Origin: CAZMRW01 sp964568805
GTDB lineage: Bacteria; Pseudomonadota; Gammaproteobacteria; Methylococcales; Methylomonadaceae
Length of the DNA: 55,186 nucleotides
NCBI GenBank assembly: GCA_964568805.1
Contig: CAZMRW010000017.1
Location: forward strand, 1-55,186
Direction of reading: 5' to 3'
The notes beneath the pieces were generated by a model, which did not search any database, was not told the DNA's origin, and saw only the letters and a program-made list of their open reading frames with translations. This document shows, in pieces, positions 1-7,866 of the stretch; the first letter of the stretch is position 1; each line of letters starts with the position of its first letter. Made by a program: the position numbers and the translations under genes.

Positions 1-15
1 AGTTATGATCAGGAA

Positions 16-486
16 ATGCAGGCGGCGCGGGAGCTGGAGGCGCGCGCCGATCGGCTGGAAGCGGAGCAGATTGTGCAGGCGCAGCGCCGTAAAAAATTGA
101 TTGCCAAGGTCAAAATCGCCCAGAAGCAGTTAGGCATGGATGATGAGACGTATCGCGATTTTCTGCAGGGCGAAACCAAAAAACGCTCTTCAACCGATCT
201 GAAGGTGTGGGAGCTGGAGAATGTACTGAAGGCGTTGCGCGCTAAGGGATTCAAGGGACTCAAGGGCACGCGGCCGCAAGCCAATGACGATCAGTCCAGG
301 CTTATACGCAGTTTATGGCTGCAATTGCATGATGCGGGGAAAGTGCGCGACTCGGGCGAACGCGCCCTGGTGCATTGGGTACGCGGTCAATTTAAAAATT
401 CGGACGGTATCGAGGCGCTGCAGTGGCTCTCGGTGCGTCAAAAGCGTCGCATCATCGAGCAACTGAAGCAATGGCTGGCAAGGTAA
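16..486 (+). CDS. Mu-like phage GemA/gp16 family regulatory protein (DUF1018)
   Basis: The protein has the start of the phage Mu gp16 (GemA, DUF1018) fold: a basic stretch, then KVKIAQKQLGMDDETYRDFL at about residues 31-50, the family hallmark, and a second conserved block with ALVHWVRGQF. In Mu-like phages this gene sits in the early/middle region just before mor, as here. The reading frame is open to the left edge of the window, so the true start may lie outside; the ATG at 16 has purines only directly against it. The 3' end overlaps the next gene by 16 bases, which suggests coupled translation. Family assignment is good; the molecular role of gp16 proteins is poorly known. Confidence 0.8.
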   Translation: MQAARELEARADRLEAEQIVQAQRRKKLIAKVKIAQKQLGMDDETYRDFLQGETKKRSSTDLKVWELENVLKALRAKGFKGLKGTRPQANDDQSRLIRSLWLQLHDAGKVRDSGERALVHWVRGQFKNSDGIEALQWLSVRQKRRIIEQLKQWLAR

Positions 487-1034
487 TCACGATCGAACTA
501 CTGGTTTCCACGTTGGAGCAGTACATCTATGAGCAGGTGTTGCCGCTAAAAAACGAAAAAGCCGCAATCGCCTGCGCCTATGCGTTCACCGAATGTCTTT
601 ATCTGAATTTCCGCGGACAGTTGATTTATGTGCCGACCTCGGACGGTTCCGAGGCTCATGATTTGCATCAGAGGATCTATGCCGATTTCAGGTATAATAA
701 TCACCAAGAGCTGGCGCTAAAATACCGGCGCAGCCTGGCGAATATTTATGCGATAGTCAAACAGATGCAGCGCACGGAGGTCCGCAAACATCAATCCGAT
801 CTATTTTTATCGGCGCCCGCCGATGAAAAAAAAGCCATGCCGATTACGCTGAGTGTAATCCATGACTATCTTCCACACGAGTTTATCAAGATAGGATTTT
901 CCAATGAAGAAGCGACCCAATTGGCCGTAAAAATCTCTTCTAAACTTTGCCAAATGTTCCCCGGCGTGCTCTTTTTTATCTCTAAAAATCTCATCAAAAA
1001 AAGGCAATCGATCGGGCAAACTGATCTATTCTAA
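471..1034 (+). CDS. Mor-type transcription activator of a Mu-like prophage
   Basis: This resembles the Mor/C family that switches Mu-like phages from early to middle transcription. The C-terminal part carries a beta-hairpin segment (GQLIYVPTSDG), then a helix-turn-helix region in which ALKYRRSLANIYAIVKQM matches the conserved end of the Mor DNA-binding domain. The start at 471 lies inside the 3' end of gp16; an in-frame start at 423 would overlap gp16 far more and is less likely. The tail after the HTH (about 80 residues) is longer than in Mu Mor. No lysis or head gene follows: the next feature is an opposing gene 83 bp away, so the prophage is truncated or rearranged here. Confidence 0.75.
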   Translation: MAGKVITIELLVSTLEQYIYEQVLPLKNEKAAIACAYAFTECLYLNFRGQLIYVPTSDGSEAHDLHQRIYADFRYNNHQELALKYRRSLANIYAIVKQMQRTEVRKHQSDLFLSAPADEKKAMPITLSVIHDYLPHEFIKIGFSNEEATQLAVKISSKLCQMFPGVLFFISKNLIKKRQSIGQTDLF

Positions 1035-1048
1035 TCACCGTTTTTCTA

Positions 1049-1065
1049 TTTTCACTCTGTGAAAA
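1049..1065. repeat. Short inverted repeat between the prophage fragment and the DUF262 gene
   Basis: TTTTCAC and GTGAAAA flank a 3-base spacer in the 83-bp AT-rich gap where two genes converge. It may be a weak bidirectional terminator or part of a prophage end. The sequence does not decide which. Confidence 0.3.
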
Positions 1066-1117
1066 CTATTTTCATTTTTCATTTCGTTTTCAGAAAAATT
1101 TCCCAAAAAAAACCGAT

Positions 1118-2782
1118 TTATCGCACGAAATCCCGTTTATTTATCTTACGTGTGTTCACTAAATGTGGCGGAAATAAGTGGCTAGACACGTCAATTTGAT
1201 TTAAATCATCTTTGTTTGCATATGTTCCATCATGAAGTGGCCAATGTTCAAACCAATTGATTGGCAATATATGTTCAACATCCAGTTTTTCTGACTCAAA
1301 TAAATTAGACTCTTCAGTTCGACTTGATCTCATTAACATTTCAAGTTCGAGCAAAATCGATTTGAGTTTTGGAGAGTCAAGCCTTCCTTTATAAACTCCT
1401 GCCTCAAGCCATTCCTTTCTAAATTCATCATCACGTGGCCAACGAGCAGCTTTACCTTCAAGTGAGGAAAGATCAGAGTAAAGTGTTTCTAAAGTTAATG
1501 GATGATTTGCTAAATATCTGATTAGTTGGTTAAAAACTCTGTTGTAGTTTTTAGACGTCAAACCACAAACCGCCCTTCTAACCAGATATGACACTATGCA
1601 ATCAAATATTTGATTCTGTGCTTCATCAGACAAACCTGATGTTGCAATCACTAGAGCTAATGGATGAGTAGTAGAAGCATCCCAAATTTTTATTCGCCTA
1701 CCGAACTTTCCAATTGGCTTATCACCTTCCCCTAAAATTAGGGCACTATAATGTTTGGCATAGTTATTTAAAATATTCAATTGCTCAAATGGGGCTTTGG
1801 ATTTCGCAAAACGCTGATAACCCATATAAAGTTTGCTTATGTCGATTTCATCACGAAATTCGACCTGCAAAACTGTTTGTATAAACCAGTCTAACCTAGG
1901 ACGTTTGAGCCTTCCTCTAGTTTGCGCTTCAATCCAAAAACCACTTTCAAATTGAGCCCACAAAGAGTCATACAAATCGATTGCGTTATCGGCAAAACGA
2001 TCCGCTTGCATGAAAATAAAATTCCTTATTAAATCAGTTGCATGAAGCTGCGCACCATGACCATTTAATGTTTCAAAAATGACTTGGGCATCATCTTCTT
2101 TATCCAAGGTAATTGAAACCAATTTAAGATCCCAAAGTATTGCCTCAGTAATGCTCCGTAATATCAATTTTGTATTATTTTCCGATTGTTCCAGCCAATT
2201 TTTTATTTGCTCATAAAAATACCTAATTGCCTTTATAGACGATGCCCCTGAGTTATTGGTCTTTTTGGCTTTTTTGGACTTAGAAAAATCCTCAGAAAAA
2301 TTCTCTCTAAGTTCATTTATAGTTATCGCGCTATTAGCTATTTTGTAAATTTCACGATCACGGAATGTTGGCCATAGTTTGAAGACTTCGATCTCAGGGT
2401 TTTGCATGGTTTCTTGACTTGAGTTCCATCGACAACCCTCAACTAAAGAAAGTAATGCTGTTTCATCTGATTCCCGAAGCGCAATCGAAAGTGCTGCTAA
2501 GATATATTGCAGCGTAGTGAAGCGTTGTTGCCCATCAATAATTGAGAATTCTTCAACACCTAAAAATCCTCGTCGAGGTTGATATTCTAGAACTACTGCC
2601 CCCAGAAAATGTGGAACAGGCTCAACATTCTCCAATCGCTCGGTTGCTTTATCCTGAATGTCCATCCACAACCGATCCCATTGATTTTCCCTATTCCAAA
2701 CATAGGCTCGCTGATAAAATGGTACTTTAAATTGTCTCCGGTCCTGGAAGACATGTTGAACATTAATGGTTTTAGAATCCAA
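1118..2782 (-). CDS. DUF262/DUF1524 (GmrSD-type) protein, C-terminus apparently truncated
   Basis: The N-terminus has the DUF262 (GmrS-like, ParB-fold NTPase/nicking) signature: PFYQRAYVWNRENQWDRLW at 21-39 and DGQQRFTT at 83-90. Near the C-terminus is the first half of a DUF1524 His-Me/HNH nuclease site, DVEHILP with His504. Homologues continue with a GNLTL motif and an Asn/Lys finger; here the protein ends about 50 residues after His504 in a sequence unlike the family, so the nuclease site looks incomplete. The start is TTG, supported by AAGGAG at 2790-2795. The gene overlaps the preceding one by 11 bases. Its DNA is visibly AT-richer than its neighbours. GmrSD proteins are type IV restriction enzymes acting on modified DNA; activity of this version is doubtful. 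Confidence 0.8.
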   Translation of the reverse strand: MDSKTINVQHVFQDRRQFKVPFYQRAYVWNRENQWDRLWMDIQDKATERLENVEPVPHFLGAVVLEYQPRRGFLGVEEFSIIDGQQRFTTLQYILAALSIALRESDETALLSLVEGCRWNSSQETMQNPEIEVFKLWPTFRDREIYKIANSAITINELRENFSEDFSKSKKAKKTNNSGASSIKAIRYFYEQIKNWLEQSENNTKLILRSITEAILWDLKLVSITLDKEDDAQVIFETLNGHGAQLHATDLIRNFIFMQADRFADNAIDLYDSLWAQFESGFWIEAQTRGRLKRPRLDWFIQTVLQVEFRDEIDISKLYMGYQRFAKSKAPFEQLNILNNYAKHYSALILGEGDKPIGKFGRRIKIWDASTTHPLALVIATSGLSDEAQNQIFDCIVSYLVRRAVCGLTSKNYNRVFNQLIRYLANHPLTLETLYSDLSSLEGKAARWPRDDEFRKEWLEAGVYKGRLDSPKLKSILLELEMLMRSSRTEESNLFESEKLDVEHILPINWFEHWPLHDGTYANKDDLNQIDVSSHLFPPHLVNTRKINKRDFVR

Positions 2783-3404
2783 TGGTATTCTCCTTAAAAA
2801 TAATTCTATTTATAGATTCATTCCAAGATGTATGCTCCTTTGGGTTGAGCATTTTGACGCACATGTCGATGACGCGTTCCGACAACACATCGGACAGTTT
2901 TTCGGTCGCTTTCGGTAAGGCGGGGATGTCTTCAAAATAATTGGGGTCTTTGCGCTGGTAGTAGGAAATCTTTTCGCCGTTGCTCCATACGCCTATCGGC
3001 GCGCCGGTGGCGTTACAATAGCTTTTAAGCTGATCCTTGCCATCCTTGAGTTTGGGCTTTTTCAATTCCACCAGGATATACGGCACGGTGGGGCGGTCTT
3101 TATCAAAAACGCAGATGTCGGCGCGTTTGGTTTCCCGTCCGAACGTCACGCCATACTCGACCGCCATGCGATGAACGGGATAACCGAAATCCTGATTCAA
3201 TACCATCAAGTAAAGCTGCCGCACTGCTTCTTCGGGCGTCAGTTTGATTTCCTTGCCGCGCACTAAACACGTGGCGTAAGGCATGGGTTTATCGCGCACT
3301 TCTTTTATTTTGATGCTGTTTTCCAGGGCCTGGATATGCGCGGCGTTAAATTGCGTGAGTTTGTAAGCGGAATCCTTGAGGATTTCGTTAAGGGTTAGGG
3401 TCAT
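2772..3404 (-). CDS. HsdR_N-type nuclease-domain protein (PD-(D/E)xK), possibly a truncated restriction-modification gene
   Basis: The protein matches the N-terminal nuclease domain (HSDR_N_2 type) found on type I R subunits and on fused nuclease-methylase proteins. The catalytic signature is intact: Asp96 in RADICVF, Glu113-x-Lys115 in VELKK, and a QxxxY-like Gln125/Tyr129. In the homologues I know, this domain continues into a long N6-adenine methylase; here the match fades near residue 175 and the last 10 residues merely read through the leader and Shine-Dalgarno sequence of the downstream DUF262 gene. Base composition also turns AT-rich near 2850. It is either a real stand-alone nuclease translationally coupled to the DUF262 protein, or a 5' remnant fused to a newcomer. 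Confidence 0.7.
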   Translation of the reverse strand: MTLTLNEILKDSAYKLTQFNAAHIQALENSIKIKEVRDKPMPYATCLVRGKEIKLTPEEAVRQLYLMVLNQDFGYPVHRMAVEYGVTFGRETKRADICVFDKDRPTVPYILVELKKPKLKDGKDQLKSYCNATGAPIGVWSNGEKISYYQRKDPNYFEDIPALPKATEKLSDVLSERVIDMCVKMLNPKEHTSWNESINRIIFKENTIGF

Positions 3405-3451
3405 GGGTGATATCTATAATTCCATTATGAGTAATATTAGGAGCGATACAA

Positions 3452-3583
3452 ATGTCCTTTGCCTCTAAATTGAAAAGAATGGACTTTGCTTTTTATTGTT
3501 ACAATAATAAACGCATATTTGTTATGACTCATAGGAAATTATCGGCCATTACGTTTACATGCTGCCGATACTCTTTAATGTGA
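3452..3583 (+). CDS. Possible 43-residue small protein
   Basis: An ATG with AGGAG eight bases upstream (3439-3443) opens a frame of 43 codons rich in aromatic residues and cysteine. It lies in the 266-bp gap divergent from the nuclease gene. I recognise no family; only the ribosome binding site supports it. Confidence 0.15.
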   Translation: MSFASKLKRMDFAFYCYNNKRIFVMTHRKLSAITFTCCRYSLM

Positions 3584-3670
3584 AAGCAATATAATAGGTT
3601 CTTTCGATAGGCTGATTTCATAATATCGATATCTTCCACGAATACATCCAATACCGCTCAGGAGAACACC

Positions 3671-4234
3671 ATGGCCGTAACACCTTCCAACATGATGCCC
3701 TTGGGGACCATCGCGCCCGATTTTTTGTTGCCCGATACGGTAACGGGCCGTCATCTCAGTCTGCAGGAGTTAAAAGGGGAAAAGGGCACTCTCATCCTGT
3801 TTATTTGCAATCATTGTCCTTATGTCATGCATGCCAAGGACCAATTCATCGACATTGCCAGACATTATGCCGAAAAAGGCATACAGACCGTTGCCATCAG
3901 CTCCAATGACATAAAACAATACCCGGAAGATGGCCCCGATAATATGAAGACCTTGATGGAGGATTGGGGAAAGCCATTTGCCGCCTATTTATATGATGAA
4001 AGCCAAGAAGTGGCCAAGGCTTACCAGGCGGCTTGCACCCCCGATATTTATCTGTTTGATGCGAATCTTGCCTGCGTTTATCGGGGTCGGCTGGACGGCT
4101 CAACGCCTAAAAGTGATGTGTCGTTAACGGGTAAGGATTTACGCGATGCTCTGGATAATCTATTGGCGAACCGGCCTATTAATCCAGAACAGATACCGAG
4201 CGTCGGCTGTAATATCAAATGGAAAGAAGGGTGA
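3671..4234 (+). CDS. Thioredoxin-family protein (AhpC/TSA-like)
   Basis: A soluble thioredoxin-fold protein of 187 residues without a signal peptide. It has the N-terminal redoxin pattern APDFLLPDT at 15-23, an active-site CNHC at 46-49 in a strand context typical for this family, the cis-proline motif ACTPDIYLFD, and the conserved C-terminal GCNIKWK. A GGAG ribosome binding site lies at 3661-3664. Family members are widespread thiol oxidoreductases of unproven substrate. It stands alone, ahead of a convergent amidase gene. Confidence 0.85.
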   Translation: MAVTPSNMMPLGTIAPDFLLPDTVTGRHLSLQELKGEKGTLILFICNHCPYVMHAKDQFIDIARHYAEKGIQTVAISSNDIKQYPEDGPDNMKTLMEDWGKPFAAYLYDESQEVAKAYQAACTPDIYLFDANLACVYRGRLDGSTPKSDVSLTGKDLRDALDNLLANRPINPEQIPSVGCNIKWKEG

Positions 4235-4305
4235 GCCTGCCGGTTCCGCCATAGCCTTGTATCGAGGGGGATAGGCCGCATCGCGTTCGGCCCATCCTGC
4301 GGGAT

Positions 4306-5190
4306 CTAATCGATAAAGCGTTTGGTCAGGTCCCCATAAAAATCAATCCGGCGGTCGCGCAAAAAGGGCCATATCTGCCTGACCCGTTCACTTCTCGAAC
4401 TGTCGACAGCGCAGGTCAGCACTTTGACTTCCGAGTCGTTGGCAGAAACGATGATTTCTCCCTGCGGTCCGGCAATAAAGCTGTTGCCCCAGAAGCGGAT
4501 GCCGGTCTCCGAGCCCGGCGCCTGCTCGAAATCGATGCGGTTGCAGGAGATGACCGGAATGCCGTTGGCAACGGCATGCGAACGTTGAATGGTAATCCAG
4601 GCATTAAGCTGGCGCTGCTGTTCTTCGCTGGTATCGTTAGGGTCCCAGCCGATAGCCGTCGGATAGATCAACAGTTCGGCGCCGGCCAATGCCATCAATC
4701 TGGCCGCCTCAGGATACCATTGGTCCCAGCAAACCAGTACGCCCAGTTTTCCAATAGACGTTGCGATTGGTTTAAAACCGATGTCGCCCGGTGTGAAATA
4801 ATATTTTTCATAAAAACCGGGATCGTCCGGGATATGCATTTTCCGGTATTTTCCGGCGATGCTGCCGTCTTTGTCGAAAACAACGGCGGTGTTATGGAAT
4901 AGGCCGGGCGCTCTTTTTTCGAAAATGGTCGAGACAATCACGATACCCAGTTTTTTAGCCACAGCAGCCAGAATTTCAGTTGCCGGTCCCGGAATCGGCT
5001 GGGCAAGATCGAAGTTATTATAATCTTCGTTCTGGCAAAAATAGGGTCCCAAATGCAATTCCGGCAATACCACCAGATCAGCCTTGGCGGCTGCGGCTTC
5101 ATGAATTTTTTCAATCGAAAAATCCAGATTGGTCTGTCTGTCTTTATTACAGGGCTGCTGTACGGCGCTAACGATGATGTGTGATTTCAT
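4306..5190 (-). CDS. aguB: N-carbamoylputrescine amidase
   Basis: A nitrilase-superfamily enzyme of 294 residues. It is expected to hydrolyse N-carbamoylputrescine to putrescine, CO2 and ammonia, the last step of the agmatine route to polyamines. The catalytic triad is visible: Glu44 (VVLPELHLGPYF), Lys117 (GKYRKMHIPDDP) and Cys154 (VLVCWDQWYPEAAR). The PEL..GPYFCQ and FYEKYYFTPGD segments are characteristic of the AguB subfamily rather than omega-amidases. The usual partner, agmatine deiminase, is not in the window. The gene is monocistronic and convergent with the redoxin gene. Confidence 0.9.
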   Translation of the reverse strand: MKSHIIVSAVQQPCNKDRQTNLDFSIEKIHEAAAAKADLVVLPELHLGPYFCQNEDYNNFDLAQPIPGPATEILAAVAKKLGIVIVSTIFEKRAPGLFHNTAVVFDKDGSIAGKYRKMHIPDDPGFYEKYYFTPGDIGFKPIATSIGKLGVLVCWDQWYPEAARLMALAGAELLIYPTAIGWDPNDTSEEQQRQLNAWITIQRSHAVANGIPVISCNRIDFEQAPGSETGIRFWGNSFIAGPQGEIIVSANDSEVKVLTCAVDSSRSERVRQIWPFLRDRRIDFYGDLTKRFID

Positions 5191-5457
5191 GAGTTGGATA
5201 AGGTGATGGATCGGTTAACCGGCCCATTTTATAACGAATTAAATATTAGAAACAGCGTCATTGCCTGTATGTGTGCGATCGATGCGGTCAAAGCGGGGAT
5301 TACTTTTTCGCAGGACAGAATTAATCATATACCGAAGCCTTGCTGACTAAGACATTTCCCGGGAAGAGTCGTTCAGACGTATGTTATTTCCCAATCACGA
5401 TCAGCCTGTCCGGTTTCTTGATTTCGGATAAGTGCGTGGGTCATTGCAAAAGACTGC

Positions 5458-6096
5458 TCAGGTGTTCTTGACCTTCAGCGCGTCGATATGCCGGTCATGC
5501 AGCCTGCTTAATGTGACCAAAGCCAGCATCGCGCCGATGAGCGCAAACGCCATATCCGATTGCGTATCCCAGACATAACCTTGGGTGCCCAGAAAGGCGT
5601 CGGCCGCTTCTTCGCTGAACAAGGCCACCCACCATTCAATCAGCTCATAAAAGGCGCTAATAGCCAAGCAGATCGATATGATGAAAAAATTAAGCCAGCT
5701 TCTGATTTGCACAACGCCGTTCCTGATCAAGATTTCCCTGGCCACGATGGCGGGTATAAAACCCTGGGCGAAGTGTCCGAGTTTATCGTAGTTATTCCGT
5801 TCATGACGGAGCAATTCGCTTAAAAAATCGAATAGTGGCACTTCAGCATAGGTGTAATGCCCACCTACCATCAGGATGATGCTATGGATCAGGATCAAAC
5901 CATAAGCCAACGGAGTTAATTGAAATCGGCGACGCGTCGCAATCATCACGATGTAGGCTATTATCGCGGGCGCCGTTTCAAGTATCCAGGTCGGATAATC
6001 TTTAGGATTTGTGCCGGACCATACCAAGACTGCAAAAAATATAAGTAACCCTATCTTGTACATTGCATGGGCCATGATACGCAATTGTCGAAGCAA
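5458..6096 (-). CDS. YjdF/DUF2238 family inner-membrane protein
   Basis: A polytopic membrane protein of about 200 residues with roughly six hydrophobic segments. The DUF2238 signatures are present: NNYDKLGHFAQGF and, after the next helices, SAFYELIEWWVAL and GYVWDTQSDM. The function of the family is unknown. The start could equally be the Met codons at residues 9 or 12. The divergent upstream region holds a Fur-box-like sequence at 6163-6180, 67 bp from the start, so iron control is possible but unproven. Confidence 0.8.
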   Translation of the reverse strand: MLRQLRIMAHAMYKIGLLIFFAVLVWSGTNPKDYPTWILETAPAIIAYIVMIATRRRFQLTPLAYGLILIHSIILMVGGHYTYAEVPLFDFLSELLRHERNNYDKLGHFAQGFIPAIVAREILIRNGVVQIRSWLNFFIISICLAISAFYELIEWWVALFSEEAADAFLGTQGYVWDTQSDMAFALIGAMLALVTLSRLHDRHIDALKVKNT

Positions 6097-6162
6097 CCCG
6101 ACCAGTCAAAATTTAATAAGCCTGCGGGGTTCAGGCGGCGACAAACTGTTTCAGTTTTAATA

Positions 6163-6180
6163 AAAATGATTAGCATTTCC
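6163..6180. promoter_or_regulatory. Putative Fur box upstream of the yjdF-like gene
   Basis: AAAATGATTAGCATTTCC is a near-palindrome close to the classical Fur operator core (AAATGATTATCATTT). It lies 67 bp upstream of the minus-strand yjdF-like gene and about 215 bp upstream of bfd on the plus strand, so either promoter could be the target. Confidence 0.5.
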
Positions 6181-6346
6181 TGTTTATTTCACCATACTTA
6201 TAGTTGGCAGGGGTTTTATTCATTTGGAAGAGTTTTTCCAGCCAACACAGCAGTCTTAAGTTAGATAAAACTGGAAAGCATAATACGCCTTACCCGTGTA
6301 AGTTCAACTTTCATTGACAAAGTTGGTCTGGACTCTTTATTTTTGT

Positions 6347-6365
6347 AATGAGAATTGTTATCATT
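6347..6365 (+). promoter_or_regulatory. Putative Fur box upstream of bfd
   Basis: AATGAGAATTGTTATCATT fits the 19-bp Fur operator with symmetric AATGA/TCATT ends. It ends 31 bp before the bfd start codon, a position that would block transcription when iron is plentiful. Confidence 0.7.
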
Positions 6366-6396
6366 TAAACAAATCATTATCCAGGAGACGTTTTAA

Positions 6397-6597
6397 ATGT
6401 ATGTTTGTGTTTGTAAGGCGGTAACCGATACCCAAATCAAGCAGGCCATTGATAATGGCGTGTGCACGCGCAGACAGTTGTTTCAATGTTTTGGCGTAGG
6501 TGGAGAATGCGGTAAATGCAACAAGCATGTCAAGGAATTGATTGACGGCGGCAGGCAGCAGCAGGCATCCAATCTGCCAATTCTTAATGCTTGTTAA
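6397..6597 (+). CDS. bfd: Bacterioferritin-associated ferredoxin (BFD-like [2Fe-2S] protein)
   Basis: A 66-residue protein with the BFD fold. Cysteines at 4, 6, 38 and 41 (CVC and ECGKC) are the [2Fe-2S] ligands. Bfd docks on bacterioferritin and supplies electrons to release stored iron under starvation. AGGAG at 6383-6387 is a strong ribosome binding site. A Fur box lies directly upstream, matching the known iron-repressed control of bfd. No bacterioferritin gene is adjacent, so the partner must be elsewhere. The C-terminal tail after residue 55 is variable in the family. Confidence 0.9.
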   Translation: MYVCVCKAVTDTQIKQAIDNGVCTRRQLFQCFGVGGECGKCNKHVKELIDGGRQQQASNLPILNAC

Positions 6598-6832
6598 ATA
6601 CCCGCGGGGCAACGATGAAAGGCGATAAAAAGCCAGTGAGTGTCTTAATAAAGCATTGTCCAATGAACTGATTGTGATTAATCAGTATTTTGTAATCACA
6701 GCTTTGATCGCCACCTCATTGAGTCGTTAAGGACAGTAAGCTCCGCAAAATTAGGTAACCGGTCCACCCTGATCTGAGTATAATATCCATTTTTGTCCTG
6801 GATTTACGTTCCAGTTTACAATGAAGGAAAAC

Positions 6833-7825
6833 ATGTCTCAGATTGTCGTTTGTGCAATGTACAAATTTGTTACCCTGGAAAATTTTCAGGCTTTGCGTCA
6901 ACCCTTGCTCAAGGTACTGGACGCCAATCAAATACGCGGCACACTGCTGCTGGCTGGTGAAGGCATAAACGGCACCGTGGCCGGAACTCGCCAGGGTATA
7001 GACGCATTGCTGGACTGGCTCAGAAGCGACCCGCGCCTGGCCGACATCGATTACAAGGAATCATTTACTGATACGCTTCCTTTCAACAGAGCTAAAGTCA
7101 AGCTGAAAAAAGAAATCGTGACGATGGGTGTAGAAGGCATCGATCCCAAGCGCGTCGTCGGGACTTATGTCAGTCCGCTTGACTGGAACGCATTGCTGTC
7201 CGATCCCGACGTTGTCTTGATTGATACGCGCAATGATTATGAATACAGGGTCGGTACGTTCAAAAATGCAATCAATCCGGAAACCACGAGTTTTCGCGAA
7301 TTTCCGGGTTATATAAAGGAAAATTTAAATCCTTCGAAACATAAAAAAGTCGCCATGTTTTGCACTGGCGGCATCCGCTGCGAAAAATCCACAGCCTATC
7401 TGAAAGAACAAGGTTTTGATGAGATTTATCATCTCAAGGGCGGAATTTTAAAGTATCTGGAAGAAGTGCCGGTTCAGGAGTCGTTATGGCAGGGAGAATG
7501 CTTTGTCTTTGATGAACGCGTGACCGTTAATCATCGATTGGAAAAAGGCCTTTACGATCAATGCAACGCCTGCCGACTGCCGATTACCGACGCAGATAAA
7601 GCCAGTGACAAATTTGTGCAGGGCGTTAGCTGTCCGCATTGCCATGATGCGATCACGGCGGAACAGCGCCGCCGGTTTATGGAACGTGAAAAACAAATGC
7701 AACTGGCCAGACAGCGCGGCGAGGCGCACTTAGGCTTAGATGCCGCGAAAACGCTAGCCGGCAAACGGCAAGCCAAGTACCAGCACCGACAGAAAACGTC
7801 AGAAAGAGGGCGGGAGGGCGTCTAG
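6833..7825 (+). CDS. trhO: tRNA uridine(34) hydroxylase / rhodanese-like protein TrhO
   Basis: A TrhO (YceA) family protein that hydroxylates U34 of tRNA to ho5U, the precursor of cmo5U. An N-terminal ferredoxin-like domain (GEGINGTVAGT) precedes a rhodanese domain with active-site loop FCTGGIRCEKS, and a C-terminal zinc-type region with CNACR and SCPHC pairs. An ATG at 6821 is in frame, but AAGGA at 6824-6828 lies before the second ATG at 6833, and family members begin there with MSQIVV. The tail is basic. cmoB, which acts on the product of this pathway, lies about 700 bp downstream on the other strand, so the two steps of wobble-uridine modification are nearly neighbours. Confidence 0.9.
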   Translation: MSQIVVCAMYKFVTLENFQALRQPLLKVLDANQIRGTLLLAGEGINGTVAGTRQGIDALLDWLRSDPRLADIDYKESFTDTLPFNRAKVKLKKEIVTMGVEGIDPKRVVGTYVSPLDWNALLSDPDVVLIDTRNDYEYRVGTFKNAINPETTSFREFPGYIKENLNPSKHKKVAMFCTGGIRCEKSTAYLKEQGFDEIYHLKGGILKYLEEVPVQESLWQGECFVFDERVTVNHRLEKGLYDQCNACRLPITDADKASDKFVQGVSCPHCHDAITAEQRRRFMEREKQMQLARQRGEAHLGLDAAKTLAGKRQAKYQHRQKTSERGREGV

Positions 7826-7866
7826 TTGCCAATATTCCTTTTATCAACCAAGCACCGTGGTGTCAA

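Noticed and set aside
1035..1117. AT-rich gap as a Mu-type right end with transposase sites
   Set aside because: I could not fit the Mu end-type binding consensus or a terminal TG/CA dinucleotide with a target duplication, so no attachment site is claimed.
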